From Myxococcales bacterium SG8_38 (GTDB lineage Bacteria > Myxococcota_A > Polyangia > Polyangiales > Houyiibacteriaceae): 35,352 nt of DNA. The position numbers were made by a program, and so were the translations under genes. Location of the stretch: the NCBI GenBank assembly GCA_001303415.1, contig LJTN01000004.1:70067-105418 (forward strand), in the 5' to 3' direction. Shown here in pieces: positions 31,811 to 35,352 of this stretch (its first letter is position 1; every line of letters begins with the position of its first letter). The notes under the pieces are model-generated. The model saw only the letters and a program-made list of their open reading frames with translations, had not been told where the DNA came from and did not search any database.

Positions 31811-32932
31811 ATGACAGAGCCGCGCGGCGAGTCAAACGCGTACGAGGCAGGGATGGGTTTCGAGGACGACGAGAGAGATCTCGACGCGACGGCAGATCGA
31901 CTAGCGGGATGGCTGGCGCCCCGGCTTTCGGTGCCGCCGACCGACGTCCGCATCGAAGATCTAGACGCGCCGCTCGGGACGGGCTTTTCGAGCGACACCC
32001 TGCTCTTCGACTTGTTGTACGAGAAGAACGGCAAAGAGCACCGGGAACGCTTGGTGGCCCGGCTCGAGCCGACAGAATACATCGTCTTTCCGACGTACGA
32101 CATCGCCCTTCAATGCCGGGTGCTTCAGCTCCTCGAAAACACCGATGTCCCGGTGCCTCGGGTCCGATGGTTCGAACCGAATCCCGCGGTGCTCGGAGTG
32201 CCGTTCTATCTGATGGACCGCATTGCAGGCCAAGTGCCGAGCGACAATCCACCCATGCACGACGAGGGTTGGATAGCGGACGAGCTTTCGGAGACCGAGC
32301 GCGAGAAGGTCTGGTGGAGTGGTTTCGAAGCGATGTGCAGGGTCCACCGCCTCGATTGGAAAGACCTCGGTTTCGATTTCCTGCTCGAGCCCGAACGGGG
32401 CCCGACACCGCTAGAGCAACAGCTTCACTATTATCGAGAGTACTTCGAGTGGGGCATGCCGAGGGAGCGTCACCCAGACATCGTGCGTGGGCTCGACTAC
32501 CTCGAATCCCAAAAGCCTGCTGAACGCCAGATCGGCCTTTGCTGGGGCGACTCGAGGCTCGCCAATCAGATCTTCGATCGCGATCTCGAATGCGTCGCCG
32601 TTCTCGACTGGGAGATGGTCCGCATAGGAGATCCCGTGCAGGATTTGGCCTGGTGGCTGGCGTCTGACCGTTGCTTCTCCGAGGGGCTCGAGCTCGAGCG
32701 TCTCCCGGGAATCCCGAGTCACGAAGCGACGGTCGCCCGATGGAAGGAAGCAACGGGTCTCAGCACGGACGATCTCGGTTACTATTCCATTCTCGCCCTC
32801 ACCCGGTTCTCCATGCAGATGGCCCGTATCGGCCAACACATGAAGAAGCTAGAGATAATCGATGAAGACAACGAGTTCGACTACGAAAACCTCGCCTCTA
32901 TCACCTTGCGACGCGCGCTATCGGAGCTTTGA
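31811..32932 (+). CDS. APH-family phosphotransferase-like protein
   Basis: 373 residues. Kinase-fold motifs: LGTGFSSDTLLFDLLY (nucleotide loop region), LVARLEP, CWGDSRLANQIF (catalytic Asp and Asn; Trp-Gly-Asp in place of His-Gly-Asp) and VLDWEMVRIGDPVQDLAWW (metal-binding Asp). It belongs to the aminoglycoside phosphotransferase/ACAD10-like group (such as mycobacterial FadE36), often found in lipid and steroid catabolic clusters rather than antibiotic resistance. The target is unknown. It is separated from the racemase gene by 2 bp, so coupled. Confidence 0.82.
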   Translation: MTEPRGESNAYEAGMGFEDDERDLDATADRLAGWLAPRLSVPPTDVRIEDLDAPLGTGFSSDTLLFDLLYEKNGKEHRERLVARLEPTEYIVFPTYDIALQCRVLQLLENTDVPVPRVRWFEPNPAVLGVPFYLMDRIAGQVPSDNPPMHDEGWIADELSETEREKVWWSGFEAMCRVHRLDWKDLGFDFLLEPERGPTPLEQQLHYYREYFEWGMPRERHPDIVRGLDYLESQKPAERQIGLCWGDSRLANQIFDRDLECVAVLDWEMVRIGDPVQDLAWWLASDRCFSEGLELERLPGIPSHEATVARWKEATGLSTDDLGYYSILALTRFSMQMARIGQHMKKLEIIDEDNEFDYENLASITLRRALSEL

Positions 32933-32934
32933 AG

Positions 32935-34047
32935 ATGGGACCACTCGACGGAATTCGAATCATTGAAATTGAGGGGATCGGCCCCTGCCCTTTTGCAGGG
33001 ATGTTGCTGGCCGACCTCGGTGCCGACGTCATTCGCGTGGGCCGGCCCGAGCCCTCGTTTTTGCAAGCGAGCTTCGACGTGATGAGCCGAGGCAAGAGAA
33101 GCATCACGCTCGACTTGAAGAAGCCCGAGGGGAAGCACGCGCTGCTCAAGGTCGTCGAGACGGCCGACGCCCTCATCGAGGGCTTTCGACCTGGCGTGAT
33201 GGAGAGGCTCGGAATCGGTCCGGAGGCTTGCTTCGAAGTCAATCCACGTTTGGTGTTCGGCCGGATGACGGGTTGGGGCCAGGAGGGACCCTTGGCGCCT
33301 CGCGCCGGACATGACATCAACTACATCGCGCTGGCAGGCGCCTTACATGCGATCGGTCGAAAAGGCGAGCGACCTACCGTGCCTCTCAACCTCGTGGGTG
33401 ACTTTGGAGGTGGCGGGCTGCTGCTGGCATTCGGCGTTCTCGCGGCGCTGCTGGAAACCCAGAAGTCCGGCAAGGGACAAGTAGTCGATGCCGCCATGGT
33501 CGACGGTGTGGCCGCGCTCATGGCCAGCGTGTACGCAGGCATGCAACAGGGCTTTTGGACCGACAAGCGCGGTGAGAATCTTCTCGATTCGGGGGCGGCG
33601 TTCTACGACGTTTACGAGACGAGCGATGGAAAGTACGTATCGATCGGTTCGCTCGAGCCTCAGTTCTACAAGGAGCTGATCGAACGCCTCGGGCTGCAAG
33701 GCAAGGCCCCTGCCCCCGGCGAGCACCTGAACCCCGCAAAATGGAACGAGCTTCGCCCGACCCTCGAAGCGCTGTTTCGCGAAAAGACACGCGACGAGTG
33801 GTGCGAGGTCTTCGAGGGCAGCGACGCCTGCTTTGCACCCGTGCTCGCCGCGGCCGAGGTATTCGAGCACGAGCATCACGTGGCACGCCGCTCGTTCGTC
33901 GACGTCGGTGGCATCAAACACGCGGTTCCAGCCCCCCGTTTTTCCAGGACCAAACCGGCCGATCCGAAGCCTGCGAAAGAGCGCGGTGCAGACACGGAAG
34001 AGGTTCTCCGAGAATGCGGAGTCACACCTTTCGCCGAAGGGAAGTGA
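32935..34047 (+). CDS. CoA-transferase family III / alpha-methylacyl-CoA racemase
   Basis: 370 residues from ATG 32935 (a TTG at 32929 overlaps the kinase stop and is rejected; GGAG upstream). GIGPCPFAGMLLADLGADVIRV is the family start. The racemase catalytic residues fit: His and Asp in RAGHDINYIALAGAL and LVGDFGGGGLLL, and Glu in SLEPQFYKEL, as in M. tuberculosis MCR. It inverts C2 of 2-methylacyl-CoAs, needed in breakdown of branched side chains such as that of cholesterol (25R to 25S). CaiB-like CoA transfer is the alternative. Nearly contiguous with flanking genes. Confidence 0.88.
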   Translation: MGPLDGIRIIEIEGIGPCPFAGMLLADLGADVIRVGRPEPSFLQASFDVMSRGKRSITLDLKKPEGKHALLKVVETADALIEGFRPGVMERLGIGPEACFEVNPRLVFGRMTGWGQEGPLAPRAGHDINYIALAGALHAIGRKGERPTVPLNLVGDFGGGGLLLAFGVLAALLETQKSGKGQVVDAAMVDGVAALMASVYAGMQQGFWTDKRGENLLDSGAAFYDVYETSDGKYVSIGSLEPQFYKELIERLGLQGKAPAPGEHLNPAKWNELRPTLEALFREKTRDEWCEVFEGSDACFAPVLAAAEVFEHEHHVARRSFVDVGGIKHAVPAPRFSRTKPADPKPAKERGADTEEVLRECGVTPFAEGK

Positions 34048-34048
34048 C

Positions 34049-35179
34049 ATGATCACTGATTTCGACGATTACCTGATCCATCAGGCGTCCTTTCCCATCA
34101 ACCAGACCGGAATCGTCAATCGAAACGCCTATGACCGCTACTGGTTCAACGGGTTCGACAAATCGGGAACGTTTCTGTTCGAGATCGGTTTCGGCCGTTA
34201 TCCCAACCGTTTCGTTCAGGACGGCCATTTCAGCGTCACCATCGACGGAGTGCAGCATTCCTTTCACGCCTCTCGCCGAATCGCAGACAACCCCATCGAC
34301 GCGAGCGCGGGGCCGTTGCGAATCGAGGTGGTGAAGCCGATGCGCATCATCCGCGTCGTCATCAAGCCTAACGACACCGCGATGGAGTGCGACCTGACCT
34401 TCCGCGCCAAGGCGCCCCCCATTCAAGAGCCGAAGAACATGATGTACGACGGCAATCGCCTGATCATGGATGCGCAGCGCTTCACTCAGTACGGCACCTG
34501 GCAGGGATTCTTCTCAATTGGAGGGCGCCGGTTCGAAATCGAACGGAGCGAAGTCCTCGGCACGCGAGACAAGTCGTGGGGAATGCGCCCGGTCGGCGAG
34601 TACGAGGACGGAGCTCCCAGCCGTCTGACGACCGATCCGGCGGTCTACTGGATCTGGTCACCGATTCACTTCGACGGATTTTGCACGCACTTTCTGACTC
34701 GTGAGATGCCCGACGGGCGTCCCGAAGAGCTTTCCGCATCCATCGTCAAGACCCATGGCGACGACGGAGAAGTTCCAAGCGAAGCCGTAGAAGCCGACCA
34801 GGAGGTGATGGCGGGCGCCCGTCACGAGATCCGCTGGCGGAGCGGAACGAGATGGCCGGAGAAGGCAGCGATCCATTTCGAAGCCCGTGATGGCGCGGAA
34901 CACGACATCGAGCTCGAGCCTCTGCTTCGTTTTCAAATGATGGGTATTGGATACCAGCATCCCGAGTGGGGTCACGCGATGTGGCGGGACGAGCTCGACA
35001 CGGGCTATGAGAGCTGGAAGCTCGAAGAGGTCGAGCCCGACGAGTACTGCACCATTCACGTGCACCACGTGGTCCGGGCAAGGATGGGGGATAGGCAGGG
35101 GATCGGAATATTGGAAACGCTCGTGTTCGGTAGGCACGAGCCGAGCGGGTTCGAGGACTTGTTCGACGGTGCCCCGTAA
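34049..35179 (+). CDS. Lipocalin-like DUF7064/DUF7065-type protein (AttH/CrtC-like fold)
   Basis: 376 residues from ATG 34049, one base after the racemase stop. No signal peptide. The sequence shows many beta strands and aromatic residues: NRNAYDRYWFNGFDKSGTFLFEIGFGRYPNRF near the start, RSEVLGTRDKSWGMRPVGEYEDG (a conserved-looking 'xxRDKSWGxR'), and WIWSPIHFDG. This pattern resembles the AttH/CrtC (hydroxyneurosporene synthase-like) double-lipocalin families, by my recollection of DUF7064/7065. Such folds bind hydrophobic ligands, which fits a steroid or isoprenoid context. No catalytic residues are assignable. Confidence 0.6.
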   Translation: MITDFDDYLIHQASFPINQTGIVNRNAYDRYWFNGFDKSGTFLFEIGFGRYPNRFVQDGHFSVTIDGVQHSFHASRRIADNPIDASAGPLRIEVVKPMRIIRVVIKPNDTAMECDLTFRAKAPPIQEPKNMMYDGNRLIMDAQRFTQYGTWQGFFSIGGRRFEIERSEVLGTRDKSWGMRPVGEYEDGAPSRLTTDPAVYWIWSPIHFDGFCTHFLTREMPDGRPEELSASIVKTHGDDGEVPSEAVEADQEVMAGARHEIRWRSGTRWPEKAAIHFEARDGAEHDIELEPLLRFQMMGIGYQHPEWGHAMWRDELDTGYESWKLEEVEPDEYCTIHVHHVVRARMGDRQGIGILETLVFGRHEPSGFEDLFDGAP

Positions 35180-35182
35180 AAC

Positions 35183-35199
35183 GGCGCGTTGCGCCGTCA
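35183..35199 (+). terminator. Hairpin after the last gene
   Basis: Perfect 7-bp stem ACGGCGC (35183-35189) / GCGCCGT (35193-35199) with a 3-base loop, starting four bases after the TAA. There is no U-run, so a Rho-independent terminator is only tentative. The remaining bases to 35352 show nothing recognisable. Confidence 0.35.
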
Positions 35200-35352
35200 C
35201 GGGACTTTGGCCCCGCAAGATGCGCGAGCGTGATTGCGTGCGACTGATTCCCCGGAGAACGGGTCGCGACGGGCGTGCTCGCGAGCGGGACCCGCTCGCC
35301 CGACTCCTCAAGTCACCACACCACTAGGCTCCCGCCCCCTCGCTGTGCTGCC

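Noticed and set aside
31669..32753. Open frames in other phases over the APH-like gene
   Set aside because: Arg/Ser/Pro-rich shadow composition; the kinase motifs are in the chosen frame.
1..35352. CRISPR array, tRNA, rRNA, insertion sequence or phage genes
   Set aside because: No regular spaced repeats, cloverleaf-like or rRNA-like sequence, transposase or integrase motifs were seen.

Overview
The window is GC-rich chromosomal DNA, densely packed with genes and with no tRNA, rRNA, CRISPR array or insertion sequence that I can see. Many predicted lipoproteins, a Cys-rich lipoprotein with 'DxDC' spacing, a DUF1501 protein paired with a CxxCH lipoprotein, Tat-exported oxidoreductase parts and a CarH-type B12 light regulator suggest a myxobacterium-like deltaproteobacterium (Myxococcota). 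This assignment is inferred from gene content only.

Left part (1-5.9 kb): an edge-truncated GH31 glycosidase lipoprotein (-), a DUF1876 protein, a Cys-rich lipoprotein, an SDR, and an overlapping pair made of a zinc metallopeptidase-like protein and a D-Ala-D-Ala-ligase-like ATP-grasp enzyme. A small lipoprotein follows on the minus strand. An AT-rich intergenic region (5929-6167) then precedes a CxxCH lipoprotein whose reading frame is broken, apparently by loss of one copy of a 7-bp tandem repeat. Its partner is a Tat-exported DUF1501 protein. A beta-barrel protein and a beta-propeller lipoprotein follow on the minus strand.

Centre (11.9-19.4 kb): a CarH-like AdoCbl photoreceptor repressor lies downstream of an NAD(P)-binding protein. 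The promoter of the latter carries 11-bp-phased repeats resembling a CarH operator. Divergent to it is the most interesting block: Rieske oxygenase, HsaA-like flavin monooxygenase, HsaC-like extradiol dioxygenase, second Rieske oxygenase, hemerythrin and ferredoxin. A tandem pair of sites upstream fits the KstR consensus TNNAACANGTTNNA. This looks like a compact steroid A/B-ring opening (9,10-seco pathway) operon outside its classical actinobacterial setting.

Right part (19.3-35.2 kb): a GMC oxidoreductase with a Tat-signal gluconate-dehydrogenase-subunit-3-like partner and a PspB-like membrane protein. Next comes a PGM1-type ATP-grasp peptide ligase overlapping an aspartoacylase-like zinc hydrolase. 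A sulfur module follows: SulP transporter, two YeeE/YedE half-proteins, a persulfide dioxygenase-rhodanese fusion and a TauE/SafE exporter; this is bigR-operon-like content without a BigR in view. The last block holds a DsbA-like isomerase, an SDR, an old-yellow-enzyme family reductase, an APH-like kinase, an alpha-methylacyl-CoA racemase and a lipocalin-like DUF7064/7065-type protein. The last three genes are nearly contiguous and could serve sterol side-chain or other isoprenoid acyl-CoA metabolism.
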